Assembly: GCA_000827325.1 (NCBI GenBank) | Contig: KN832900.1 | Span: 148,909-212,908 of the forward strand | DNA: 64,000 nt | Direction of reading: 5' to 3' | From: Oidiodendron maius Zn | Lineage: Eukaryota; Ascomycota; Leotiomycetes; Myxotrichaceae | Shown: positions 32,901-46,359 of the stretch, piece by piece | Layout: each line of letters starts with the position of its first letter | Position numbering within the stretch: position 1 is the first letter of the stretch | Translations under genes and position numbers: made by a program | The notes under the pieces: generated by a model | Told to the model about the DNA's origin: nothing | Seen by the model: the letters and a program-made list of their open reading frames with translations, nothing else | Database searches by the model: none

Positions 32901-35630
32901 GTTCAACTAATCTGATCCGGTAGAGAAATTGGATATAAGAGAAAGATCTATATTACTATTCTTGGCTAACCTAGAGATATAAGCAGAATCTTCCTTATAG
33001 TGCTTCCGGTCTTCCTTGTACCTCCAGCTTGCAGACTATAAATAATTAGCTACCGCTCTTACCTCTATTGCTGGAACCTTCTTACCTTCCTTGCTTTCTG
33101 AAAAGCGGCACCTCGCTTAAAAATAGCTCTACTACCTGGACATTTTTCCTTTTTATATAAACAGTTATTATATACAGGCCAGGTCTCGTTATACTAGAAA
33201 GAGGTTAACTATATATCTTAATAGTAGGTTCTTGATACCTAAGATACTTTGATATATTGTATAATATAAGATATACAGCCTTTATAACTGATAGTCCTCT
33301 TTAATATAAGGTGGATACCTCTTTAGACACGTTAGGTAAATAGACTGGTATTGAGGAGTATATAATCAGCGTATTTTGGGGGTGTATGCCTTTATCTTCT
33401 ACTGATAACTCACTAGTCAGATAAGACCCCTAATAAAGTAGGTAGACAGTAAGAAGTCAAGATATTATAGAGCAATATTTTATAGAAAAAATTCTTGTAG
33501 ATCTTCGGATTTGAAGCTATATACAGTGTCTAGAGGCTTGCTTTAGAGTATAGTATAAGGCTAAATTTAATTAATCTCTGATAATTATCTATAAACAAGA
33601 ATAAGTAGTAATAATATATCCTAGAAATATATATTTCCCCTATAATTGTATATAAACGTTTTCAGTATATTCTATAGTAATAGATTTAGTAGACAAGACA
33701 TTAACGATATACCTTATCTAACCTTCCTAAAATCTACTTATAGAGCTAACTCTATATCCTCTATATCTACCTTACTCTAGAGAAAGGTTTTACTATCGCT
33801 GACCTACTTCCTCTATCTATAACGACCAGGTATTTGATTTATAACTATACTTAATATATAAAGAAAAGACTAGATAAACGTTAGCGATATTCCAGACAAA
33901 TTAACTTCTAATCTTAATACCCACCTATATTAAGGTAATTAAACCCTTATAGCTCTACTAGACTAAAATTATAACAATTAGGATAAGAATAAAACCATAT
34001 AAAACACTACTTCCTAGGATATACTAGTATACAATTTTTCGTTTTCTCTAAAATTATATTAGAAAATAGATATAAGAATATAAAAGAGTGAAATAGACAA
34101 CTAAAGTAAAGCAAAACAGGATTAGTAGAATTATCGATAAGCGGTCTACCTTGTAGTTAAACCTATAGTATATTAGCAGAAATCAGTATATAGCGCTTAT
34201 ATAGAGTTACTATATACAAAGCCCAATTTCTAAGAGAATATTTAAAATTACTAATATAAGGAGAGTTATATAATATTTTGGACTAAGAGTTAAGTCTGAA
34301 CAAACAACTAACTACTTGATATTAGCAAACGGATATACTCTCTATTAGGCTATATACCTTATATACTCCCTTACTACCTAAATTTATAAAAAGCAAACAA
34401 ACTATTACTATTTTATACCAGGTACTATCTGTTTTTCCTATTAGAAGAGACTATAACAAGGATATAGTATATACTATTATATACCAATACAAATATAACA
34501 AGCAAAACAGCAGTAATAAAAGAAATACTATATATAACTATCTCTAAGTATTGTCTAGAATCTAATAGGATATATCTATAATAGTGAAGATAGGCTATTA
34601 TCAGGACAGTAATTGAAAAGTATAGAGCTAAAGAGAAAGGGATTGAATCTATATCTGAGAGATCTAGAGTTCTATATAAGAAGGATATTATAGTAAGAAA
34701 AGACACTAGATATAGTCAGTAAGCAAAAGGGAGAGGTATACTATAGATTGCTTGGTATTAGTACTGTATCTTATATATCAAGTATACCTACAGCCGCCTG
34801 GACAAGTTTCAACCTATATATAGCTAGCAATATTATTATAGTTGATTAGAGTTTAACTTTCTTCCTATAGACATTTTCAAACAAGTTCTTATTGCAATAC
34901 CGGAAAGAAAGATAGTTTGTTAAGAGTAGCTAGTAGTTTCTATTAATACGTTTAGATGCCTCCAATAGCGCCTATATCAAAGATATTTAAAGTATATAAT
35001 AATCAATTTTGTCAGCCTTTAGATATATATCTAGCAATATCTCTCCTAACAAATACTACTCTGCTTTACTACTAGAATCCTATATATAAGCAGAATAATA
35101 CCCTGAAATAAACAGAAGCTATAGAGCAGCCTGGCTAACCAATATACAAATAGTAACATCCAATACTACTAAAAGGGCTTAGAGGTAATAAATAACAATA
35201 GTAGATTCAATAGTTAATATAATAGGCTCTTTGTTTTCACGGACTTTAAATGTCTGGAGGCAGTGTATAATAGCTCCTATAGCAGGCAAAGTAGGGTCAC
35301 TAGTACTAATCCAAATAAGGTACTACTTAGTAAATAGTTTCTCTTTTGATTAGCCTCAAATTTTCAATTTAGGGGTTCCTATTTTAGCCCTATTATATTC
35401 TTGATATTCTCAATCCTTGACCTGAACATGACTACTTGAGTATAAGATATCGATACTTTTAAAGGTACTGATACTAAATATATAGTCTATTTAGAAAATA
35501 TAGTATATAATCTAAGGTAGAAGAGACTGACTTCTGCTTCTTAATATACTTCGCTTCTGTTTTTTATACCTCTACTTCTCTTGTCTTTAGATCACTCGCT
35601 TTCTTATCTGCTATCTTCTCCTTATTCAGA
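26936..35630. other. RIP-decayed block with scattered ghost frames
   Basis: An AT-rich, stop-dense tract. Coherent plus-strand fragments occur near 30,980-31,370 (acidic, Glu/Lys-rich, then hydrophobic) and near 32,640-32,830 (RQLVEYIRYLSHDLKVATEF). Short open pieces on the minus strand (31,155-31,340; 34,425-34,706) are hydrophobic and look accidental. A ~60-bp direct repeat (atcttagcctttctatatac...) occurs near 29,866 and 31,385. No transposon family can be named. Confidence 0.4.
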
Positions 35631-35639
35631 GATTTATGA

Positions 35640-36270
35640 CTAACCTATCAATTACTCTCAGTATTATATAATAACTCCAGCTGATTCACCCAGATTTATT
35701 GTGTTTAAGCTATTGCTACCTATAGAACAGGCACTTAAAATACTAAGATAGCAATACAAAATAGAAGAAATACTAAAGGAATTAGACTAGTTAGAAGAGA
35801 GGGGCAAAGTCAACCTTATATCACTAAACCAGATTCTTAAAGCGTTTGATACTATTATAGACAGCAAACAACCAATAGAGCGTCTAATTAGTAATATAAA
35901 TCTTTTATTAATACTTTACAACTCTTTAGTATTAATTCTATAGCTTCTTGATACCTTTAGCACCTATACTATATAACTACAATATAAGAAGACATTTACA
36001 ACTCAGATATACCACTTCTATATACTTATATTCGTCTTGCTATACCAAATTGTAATACATTATAACAAGAAGAAAAGGGATATAGTCCACGAAATCATAT
36101 AAATATTAATCAGTAAGTCAGAAGAGAGGAATCTCGATCGCCTTCTATATGGGATACTCTAGGTTAATTGAATAATATATCAATTGGAAAAAGACAGCCT
36201 TAGCTATCTAGTATCCGAATTCTTTATGCTCTGTAAGTCGAACGTCTGGATATCAAGCCTAAGCTGATCT
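35640..36270 (+). pseudogene. decayed unknown reading frame
   Basis: One plus-strand frame stays coherent for about 190 codons with roughly eight TAG/TAA/TGA interruptions. It includes IEEILKEL, then LEERGKVNLISLNQILKAFD and RDIVHEII*ILISKSEERNL. The pattern is helical and Leu-rich. No family is recognised. Confidence 0.35.
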
Positions 36271-39200
36271 GGTGTTAGGTAGGCTACCAATAGCCTATTA
36301 TAGCCGCTTTATAGCAGCTGGAGAGAATATATTTTCCTTCTTTAGAACTAAATTTCTATAGAGTAGACTAAAGCTTAAGATACAAGTATACTTACCTTTC
36401 TGTATCCTATTTATTATTAAGAAAATAGTAGGTAAGATCTATAGGTAATGCTCTATAATATCAGGATAGAACAATACAGTCTAATTTCTCTAGTCTCTCC
36501 TAAATTTACAACAGACTTAGAAGTGCAGAATTAAGTACTATAGAATATCAGCGATATATCGAAGTCTATAATAGTAGAGAGATACTATTATCTCCGATCT
36601 TTAATCTTGAAGCTTCTTAATTTGGTATAAAGTTCCTATTACTGAGTTACTCTATAGAATTGCTAATGATTTAGTAGGTGGCTCTATTCCTAACTACAAT
36701 TCAATATAGGTAGATATTAATGAAATAATTACAGATAATATATAGGACAGTTAGATTGATATATCTACTATCTAATAATAGAAATTATATACTAAATCGA
36801 ACAACTAAGACTTGATATATACAAGGAGAGTAAATCCTTATTAACCCCCCTTCTTGTCCTTTTGTATTTTCCCTCTCTCTATATATAATACTATATATAT
36901 AACTTTGCTTCCCTGTTTAATATATAAAGAGGTCCTCCCAGAAATTAAATATACTGTATTTGTCTTATATATAAGCCGTTTATACTGATTAGTCGTTGAG
37001 TTGTAAAGGTAGCTATTAGCAGAGCCAGATATTTTGATAGGTATTAAAACAATGCATTTATCCTTGTTTACTAAGTTGTAGATAGCTAACCACCCTAGCT
37101 GGAACACTAGAAGTTATACTCCCTGAGATATAGAGAGGGACTTGCTCCCAGGAACAATAGGTTTGATCAGATTAGGTATCTGTAGTATATATCAGCTAAT
37201 CTATATATATACCTATTATAGACACGATCACTGACTGTCTTAAGCTGCTCTAGGAACTCCGTCTAGATCTCCTTTAAGATCATTGACTTATTATACTTGT
37301 ATTTTACCTTTGAATAGCTTGCCTTAGAAGCGATTGTATCGATACTGAATAACCTTACAAGGCTTGCAGTAAGGTCTTATATCTTCTCGCTAGGGGTAGT
37401 TATCTGCAAAAGGTCTAAACTGCCTTGTTATACAGGTAGATAGCTGGAAGGGCCTTGTTAAGCTATAATAGGTTTGTTATAGGCTATGAAATGATATTAT
37501 TAAATATAGCAGGGTTATATATATCGGATTTTCGCTTACTAGCCCCCTACTATATAGGGTAAAAGCCTCTTGTTATACTAAGACTGAATAGCTAGAGATC
37601 TAACTATCTACCCTTCTTTATAATATTATTTTCTAGACTAAAACTTTTCCTATAACTATATAAGTATACTATAACTATTTAAGAGTATATATTTACTAGA
37701 GGTAAAAGTTGTTAGATATAGTATACTAAAGTTATAGAGCTTATATATATGACTTAGTTAGTAATCTATAGATATTTAGGCTTTAACGGCTTTTAGACTG
37801 AAATAACTCTCAGAACTCTTATCAAGTCAAATAAGACCTCTGGTTTTGACCCTATAGTACCTTAATAATTGTATATATTGCTTGGCTTCAGTATTCTAGT
37901 ACCTTGCTATACTAGTGAATATATAAAGGGATATATAAGCAATCTTACAACTGATATTATATGAAAATTTCCAAATCCTAAACAAATATTTTTGCTTAGG
38001 CTATAAATAAAACCTTTCTCCTTTATATTGCTTATAGTATGGATTATAAAGCCCTACAGTTAGTCTAAAGTTTACCCTAGATTCTATCTTGAAGGTAGGC
38101 TAGTTTAATGCTAACTCAATATATAATATTATAATAATCTAATATCTTCTATATACTATTTATGATTCTAACGCTTTTTAATATTAGTACTGACTTTATG
38201 ATTCAAATAATCTGATTATTATCCAAAAAAAATTTTAAATAATAAACAGGTAATGTAAATCTATACAAGCCTTCTACTTTAGTTATTAGAGACCTTCCTG
38301 GAGATCTCAAGATCTCCTAGAATATTCCAAATTAGTGAACTTATACTACTTAATTTATTCTCCTTATATTTACTAATACCTTTCAATTTATATTATATAC
38401 TTTTAGGAAGTATATAGTTATTCTATAGCTCCTTTAGAGTATCTCTTATAACTTGACAATAGTATAATAGTGATTGATACTAAGATGCCTTAAACTCTTC
38501 CTATACTATATAGTAAGTGAATATTCTTTTGTTCCTCCCTAATTAGCCTTTACCTCTATTATATCAATTACTCTTAAACCTATATAAGCAATAACAACTT
38601 GCTCTACTCTTTCTCTCCTCTTTTCCTTATTAAATATCTTTAGTAGTATAATACTACTTTAAAGGTTATTACAAGAGTATAGCTGGGTATCTATACAATT
38701 ATAGTAAGGGTACTGTTTAGCGGATAATTTGGCTTTAACCTTTTTATTAATTGCCTACTATTTAACTTTGTTAGTAATATAAGTTAATAAGTAGAAAATA
38801 CTAATAATAGTATTCTACTACTATTAAGCTACTTTATTAATACTTAACTGCTCTTTAGTAGAGTCATTCTAACTCCTTTATATATTACTGAAGAGCTTTT
38901 ATTGCTCTGTCTCTAGCTTTTTATAGAAAGTAAACCAATATAATTCCTAGATATCTAACTTGATAGATTAGAAGAGCCAGGAACTAATATATAGCAATTG
39001 ATAATCTTGGACTGGAAGCTTGTAGTAAGTTTCTTGAAGAGCCTTTTATATATCATCGTTTATTATTTTCAGGTATAATCATAGGCTCTATAGCTTAAGA
39101 AGCAGCTTAAAAGCCAGCATTTTGAAAAATACTAGTGGAATAGGTAACTGCCCTTATTAGGGTTATTGATTACCTGCCTGCCTAGCTTTAGTAATATATA

Positions 39201-39985
39201 ACATTTCTTTAGTTTAGTATTTACTACTACTTACCGCTATAGGTAGACTTGAAAATATATAATTGTCCCTTAAAGAACTTATATTATATACTTTTATATA
39301 TAGGAGATAGAAGTATTATTGGAGGAAGGATAAAGAGGAGGCTAGACAAGCTATAAGAGAAAGTCCTTAAGGGTTGGTATACAGGTAACAAATGCTATAT
39401 ATCTACTGTTAAGATAGACTAATACTAGCTAGAGCGGAGTACCTGTCTTAATAGTAGTATTATATATTTTAAATAGAATAGCTAGGGTTATATTTAATTT
39501 ATATAAGATAATAATCTAGAGGATATAGCAGTGCCTTGGGTTAAAGGCTTCCAAACTATATTAGGCTATATTTTAGGCTGGAAGAGGCTATTTTTCGGAC
39601 TAGCTTTAGAGGATTAATCTATAGTTCTTCTCTACTTAATTACATTTAGGTGTTCTAATATAACTATATTTAATTATAGTTTGAATTTAGTCCTCCTATA
39701 TTTCTATTATATTAAATACTATAGGTCTCTCTATTGTAGCCTCTACCGCTACAAATAATAGTTAATCTAAAGGAGGACTATCAGAAAAGAGCAGGTCAAT
39801 ATAGCTCTAACAAATTACCCTTAGGCTCTTATTTAATAGTTGCTATAGCTGGATTATGCCCTCAAATAAGTATAACAGATTGCTCTAGATATATACCAAG
39901 AATAACAAGAATAATAATACCTCTATACTTCTAAAGGTATCCCTAATCCCTTATAGTGATATAGGATTCTACTACCTATCTCCTA
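36271..39985. other. RIP-decayed DNA
   Basis: No supportable gene. A short open piece on the minus strand (37,107-36,841; 88 codons) ends in a basic QKDKKGG-like tail and has no recognisable domain. TpA-rich throughout. Confidence 0.45.
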
Positions 39986-39989
39986 CTGC

Positions 39990-41110
39990 CTTAAGACCAG
40001 GTATATAAAGGTTTTTATATACTTGATAATACAATACCAAATGAATATAAAGAAGCCCTTCCACTCTCCGCTATTCTCTATAACTAGTATTTGGCTGAGA
40101 TTATACTCCTGTATCTCTATATCAGAGAGCTTATCTAGATCAGAATAGCAACTTCCCTAGACTATATATTTCCTATATAGAGCATTAAGCAAGCAGAAAG
40201 GTTTAACTCCACTCTATATCAAGCTTAGTTTCAGTACTTGTATCCAGAAACCGCTACAAAAAAGTATCTATTATCCTGCCTAGGAAGTTACTAGTGATTC
40301 TATAGCAACGTTAAAATATCGATTATAGAACTAGATCTCCAAGAGTACCCTAGACAATTTAAAACCTTCAGCTATCTTGAAATAGTTTCTAGAGTAGTTA
40401 TAACAGGATATACTCTCTATAGAGAATCTAGAAGATTCTATATCTGCCTATATACTCTAAGGACAGCTATATCAGAATGCTATATATATAGCGATGAAAA
40501 GGTAGCTCACCTAGCAAACCCCTGAAGTATATAGTGTATATCTATTACTCTTAAGGCCTAAGTCCAATATAGCGAAGAGTAGTTCTACCTCTCGAAAAGC
40601 AGCATTATATATTGCTCCTTGCCTTCTGTAAAACCAGTACTAGTCTGAAATACTGTCTAAGGCAGAGAGAACAGGAGTTTCTATATTAAGTAAAGAGGTA
40701 AGAAATTGAAGTATATATAAGTCTTGGCAGGCTATAAAGTCTTACAAGATCAAGAGTATTATATACTTGAGGACTACCTGCTTACTGTAAAGCAGCCAGC
40801 TATTTAAAAGAGTATCGAAGTCCTTCAGGTAAGCCGTTTGGCTAGCGCTAGAGCCTGTAGCCTCCGTGTGCTCACTAGAGAGAAGCTGTATATGGTATAG
40901 CAAGGCTGCAAGCGCCAAACCCAGCTTAGGATAAGGTTAAGGTTGCTGGATATCTTGGATAAGTCTATAGTACAGGTCCTTATACTTGTCTAAGGTAGCC
41001 TAGTCATTTACTGCTTGAGGCAGGCTGTAGAGTATAGAAGTGCTCGCTAAAAAGACTAGAGTGTCTACTGCTAGGCTAATAACTGTAGGGACTATATAGT
41101 AAAGATCTAT
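39990..41110 (-). pseudogene. decayed unknown reading frame, ~370 codons
   Basis: The minus strand reads coherently in one frame from about 41,110 down to about 39,990. It includes TLDKYKDLYYRLIQDI, LGLALAALLYHIQLLSSEHT and FREVELLFAILDLGLKSN, with TAG/TAA interruptions at intervals of about 20-40 codons. The content is helical with no Cys-rich or catalytic motif that I recognise. It may be a decayed host-type gene. Confidence 0.4.
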
Positions 41111-43260
41111 ACTATCTTGTCAGTATCAGTCTTCCTATATTTATAGGACCTTTATTATATTTAAAGGCAAATCTATTATACTTAGCCTAAGCTAATATTA
41201 TAGAGCACTCTAGCTAGAAGGCCCTAGAATAATATCAGTATTGATAACAGATACTCTTAAAGGTACTTTACTAATAACCCTTCTCTAAACCTAATATAGA
41301 GATTAGTTATTAATGCTTTACTTAATTATATAATGTCCTGTAGGGCTATAACTATAGCAAAAAGAGAAGACCTAGAAAGAGTCTTAAATATCTCCTAGGA
41401 GTTAAAGCTTCCAAAAAGATTAAATCCCTAGGTACCGAGGATATAACTGTATATATTAGCATTATTATTAGCAGTATAGTTCTAATAAAACCTTTTTTGC
41501 TTAAACTTCACCTCTAACCTACAGTATTTGAATAAATACCAGAAAAGGGATAGAGAATAAAGTTATATAGTATATTCAGAAATTTTAAGCTTGACTGACT
41601 TTTGAATATAGGAAATAATAGCTACTTTAGGGTTGATATAGTCATAAAACCACTTAAGGACTTTGTACTTACCTTTCCTAAGTAGCTAGCCTATAACATT
41701 TCTATTGTAACAATTAAGCAAATTCAAAGCAATAAACACTAGATACTAAGTGAATCTAGTCTGAACCTCAGAAGTAGCTCTCTACTTGATATCAGCTATA
41801 CTTTATAGGAAGGATAAGTATAGAGCTTACTAGTATATAGTATCCTAAAGTGGCCTATTTGACCTGAATCTGTCTATAATATAGTACTTGATAGCTAGAC
41901 TCTAAGATAACGGCTTTAATTGTATCCTCGAGATTCTTAGTGGTCTCTATCGTTTTCTGTAGCTGGACGTTAGTAGGAGGAGATCCCAACTATATATCTA
42001 TATATATATATATATCTCTATCTACTCAAGTTTGCTCTAGAGCCTATTTAGTCTATTAGGTAACAATTATCAAAAAGTCTTTAGGATACTAAAGAATATT
42101 ACCTGATTAGCTAAACTTATAACCAAAACAGCTCTACTGTTTAAACTGGTGCTACTATAGGGAGAAAGAGTGATACCGTTAGTATCCAAGAAGGTTACAG
42201 AAGCTAAGATAGATAGTACCTGATTAGTTTCTAGTATAAGGTATATAAATAGAGTATCTAGTGAAGATATAGCTAGTAAAGGAAGGGATATATAAGGCCT
42301 AATAGTATAAGGCTAAGTAGCTATCTTGATGTATATAGTAGGGTAGTATAACGCCCTAGCCAGAAAAACACAAATAAAGTGAATCCGGAGGTAAAGGGGT
42401 ATATACACTATAGTTGCCTTATACTAAAGTATTCTTATATATTGGAAAGGGAAGTATTGGCTTTATATTATATCGCTTTGCTTTGCTTCGCTTTAAATTA
42501 CCCTGCCTTGTCTCGCTACACTTCCTCTTATACAACTTCTCCTCTTATTACTTCGCTACTTTTCGCATCTCTTCTACCTGCTCTGCTCTGTCTTATATCA
42601 CCTTGTATTGCCTTACATTCAGCAGTACAATATCGGAGAAGCTGATAACCGCTATATTAATTATAAGTGCAGAAAAGGAACTTCAAATATTCTCTAACAA
42701 GTATATACTACTCTATCCAGACAGAGAAGCCTGAATCGAGAAGTAGATAGCCTTAGTAAAAAGCTACAAGTCAAGGAAAAATACAGCTAAGAGACAGGTA
42801 ATAAATATTATAGTTAATATCTAGAACTTCAGCCCTAAGCTATTTGTACTATATATATTATATATATTACTGACCTTGCTTGGTACTTTAAGATTACAGA
42901 TATATATAGTTAAGATTCAAGTATAGTAGAAGAAGATCCAGCAGCCCCTTGGTCTAAAGGAAGCTGTCCAGCTACTGACCGATATCCTACTACTATCAAG
43001 TAAAGACAAGCATAAACACAATAATATTACTAGTGAGGGTGCTTCTACTAGCTATCTTAGTTATACAGACAATCAACTACTAAAGCACTAACAGATATTA
43101 GCTCAGGTATCCAATACTAATATATATCCAACTGCTATCAACCCTATAGCCAGAGACATCTCTATAGGCTAAGATATTCAGACTCATTCTATAGGTAGGA
43201 TATAGGCCTCTTCAGACAAGGAGACTTCAAGCTGATCCAAAGCAATAGAGCCTACCCTTA
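41111..43260. other. RIP-decayed DNA with a pyrimidine-rich island
   Basis: Around 42,460-42,620 the strand is rich in CTTCGCT/CCTTGT-type strings and ends in a partial copy of the minisatellite seen at 48,790. Overlapping open pieces on the plus strand (42,379-42,645 and 42,414-42,734) are of low complexity. A (TA)n-rich run lies near 41,993-42,016. No gene is supported. Confidence 0.4.
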
Positions 43261-44060
43261 AAGCTACTCAATAACTAACAAATATAAAGCTCCCAGATAT
43301 ACAAGGTTTATAGAGTCCAGTCCTGTTGATACAGAAATCGCTAATAGCTGCTCAAGGACCGGAGGGTCAATAGACATTACTAACACCTGGATCTAATACT
43401 ACCCTAGAGGGGGTCAACCAATTCCAGGACGCTTATCCAGTCTTGGATCTGGAAGATATAGAGCAAGTATTTTACCTAACTCCTCTTGACTTCAACTTCC
43501 TACAACAAGGGGATTAGACATTCGAGGCAGATAATGTATTTTTATTCCTTAGTTAGTGATTTAAAGGGGCCAAGTATATACTAAAGTGGGGGAATGTCTT
43601 ACGCTTCCGGATGCTTGATAAAGATAAAGATATTATGCTTAGCTGGAATATATATACTGACCTACTTAAACATCTTAATAGCAGAGAGGCAAAGGGAGAA
43701 GAGGATAGATAGATTTGTCTTATAGTTGTCTAGGCTTAGTATATATTAAGGAAGATTTCCTATAAATTATACAGGTCTTATTATCTGTAATCTTAACTTT
43801 AATAAAACGTATACTGATCTCCTTTAGCCCTATTAGGATAACTCGAGTCTTAGTCTTATCTCCAGTAATCACTACCCTCCCCACTTCACTTCTCCTATCG
43901 ATTATAGCCCTATTAATATCCGGCCCAACTTTATATAGGAAGTCCTCTCTCCCTATCATTACGTTATCATTAAGTTTAGCCTTGTCAGAATCTGTAGTCT
44001 TTCGATAGATCAGTATATATCTAATTATATCAATCAGGGGCAGGGTATTATACAATCTGC
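43261..44060. other. broken unknown coding relics on both strands
   Basis: Plus-strand text near 43,300-43,520 (Gly/Pro/Ser-rich) and an open minus-strand piece of 111 codons (44,055-43,720; MYNTLPLIDIIRYILIY at its start) are the only coherent pieces. Neither matches a family I know. Confidence 0.25.
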
Positions 44061-44837
44061 TTAGCCTTCTCTATAAGCTGGTCCTGCCTAGCCCCCTCTT
44101 TATATGTTTCTTCTATAGCCCCTGCTATAGTGATAGAATGCTTGAATATACTCCTCCTACTATAGTATACTAGGCTCAGGAAGTAGAGGAGTAATACAAC
44201 CAGAATTTTGTTAATGTTCTTGTACTGATATACCTACATTAGGCAGGATTGGAAATACCTGAACTAGCTACTATTGTCGCTAACTAACCCCTAGCTCAAG
44301 GACCCTAGAAGGGGACAAGAGGTGTTTATAAGCTTCTAACCAGCTTAAAGAAAGAAGCAGGAATATAGTGATCAGTGATAGCTGGAAGGTTTTCTGCTAA
44401 ATACCCAGTAATCGTTTAACCAGTAAAGCAAGTAGGGTATCTGTATAAGAACTACCCTTTGTTTCAGTAGAGCTACTAGTCGCTATACTTAGTATAATAT
44501 AGGAAGTAGTTCAATTTCATAGCTAGGTTATATAACCCTATAAAAGCCCAAGCTTTGTCCTTATCTGCTTGAACTACTTGGTATTTAGGCTTGCTATATC
44601 TATACTACTAGTAGCCTTATAACTGCTTAGTAGTTAGTCTTGACTAAAGGAGCTATTATAAGAGCCTTATAACTGTAGTTATATTCCTAGCTTAAGCTGC
44701 CCCTTTTCCATCCCCCCTTAATAAAGGTAGTAAATATAAAGCAAAATACTATCGTTTTGTTTGGTTTTGAACTTGCTAACGAAAAGGAAGGTAGAATAGC
44801 TGTATAATATATAAGAATACATCAGGCTATATAAGGA

Positions 44838-44925
44838 GAGGCAATATAAAGAAAGGCAGAGCAGGGTAAAGAAAGGCAATATAAGGCAAGGTAAAGAAAG
44901 GCGATATAAGGCAAGGCAACGCTAT
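44838..44925 (-). repeat. minisatellite, CCTTGTCTTATAT-type units
   Basis: Units such as ggcaatataaagaaa and ggcaatataaggcaa repeat here at about 15-bp spacing. They are the reverse complement of the array at 48,790-48,849. A further short piece lies at 46,235-46,262. Confidence 0.5.
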
Positions 44926-45296
44926 AATACAGACCTCTAAATACTGTATATAGGATTGAGTATTCTACTTTATCTAAATCTATACTATAAAGTATATCCA
45001 CTCCCAAGTCCTTCAATTTGTCCCCTGTCTTACCAAGCAATTTATATTAGACACTAAAGTTAATCTAAAGCTAGACTTGGCTATATAGTATTGTTTAAAC
45101 TTGAGAACAAATGGTTTAGTCAAAATTTGCAGTAAGTATCCTCTTAGAAGCTATATAGATAAAAACAAGGCTAGACTCTATAGACCCTTAAATATCAACC
45201 AGTATACAATATAGACAGAAGCATATATAAAAATAATCAAATGTCTAGTTCTCTTATAAAACTATAGACCAAACCCTCCCTAGCTAAGCTAGTACT

Positions 45297-45530
45297 AAAG
45301 CTTACAACCAAAATCTCTTGTCCTTTATATAGCAACAAGTTTGTAAGCAAAGAGAACCTTAAGTTTCACCAGATCAGTAAAAAAGATCAGGGACTAGCTT
45401 GCTTTAGATAGCTAAAGCCTATAACCAGGATCTCTTATCCTTTATATAGCACTAAGTTTATAAGCAACTAGAATCTCAAGGATCACTAGATCAGTAAAAA
45501 CAGTCAGAGACTAATCTATTATAGAGTTAG
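45297..45530 (+). repeat. two-copy tandem repeat, 117-bp unit
   Basis: The unit beginning aaagcttacaacc (45,297) recurs at 45,414 as aaagcctataacc. Shared blocks include atctcttgtcctttatatag/atctcttatcctttatatag and agatcagtaaaaa. Differences are mainly C/T and G/A. Confidence 0.6.
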
Positions 45531-46359
45531 TTTAGATAGAACCTCCTAATCCTCTAATATACAATATATTCAGCTTGTCCCTCTTAGTCTTATATTACTC
45601 AACCTTATAGCCTTTTGTTTTTATACCTTTATATATTCTTTTTTATAGTCTGTCTATTCAGGCTTTATAGATTAGCGTTTTTGTCTTAGTATATAAAGAG
45701 TAAGAGCAATAAAATAGATATAGCGTTACAAAGTTAGTAACTATATATAAGAGATCTATTTTAAATTATATAGATCTAGTACTTCTCTAGTAGACTTGTA
45801 ACCTATAATTATAAACTAAATATATCAATTTATATTAATATAAGATTGCTAGCAATCTGACTTCATATACTATATTCTAGTAAGACCTAGTTCTTGTTAT
45901 ACTTACCTGACTCCAGCTCTATTACCCTCCTCTAGCCAGGGGCAAGAATCATAGCTTTAATTCTTCTATATTCTTGTACTTACTGTTAGCACTAGACCTG
46001 TCCCAAAATCCTATAAATAAATAGCAGTCATTTATTATCTAAGACAATAAGATTGGTCTAGACTATTTTGCAATTGATTCAAGTAACGCTTTCCTTTACT
46101 AAACACTCTAGGTAACGCTATAAGCAATCGTTCTAGGCTTGATATAATAGTAGCCCTTGGTTACAGACAGTATACCGAAATAGAGTAACTAAAGCTAAAG
46201 AGTCACCTATAATATCGAACAAAAAGTAATATTGCTGAAAGGCAATATAAAGAAAGGCAAGCAGATTTACTACTATCGACCCAAATTGGATCAGCTATAT
46301 TTACAACTATATTATTCCACCCAGCTTCTAATTTGCCTAGATCTATATTATGAAGTATA

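Noticed and set aside
42379-42734. Overlapping plus-strand open frames of 88 and 106 codons
   Set aside because: They lie in pyrimidine-rich low-complexity DNA with minisatellite fragments and have no domain.
44822-45040. 72-codon minus-strand open frame
   Set aside because: Much of it is translated minisatellite (repeating YIAFLYLAL-like text), so not a gene.
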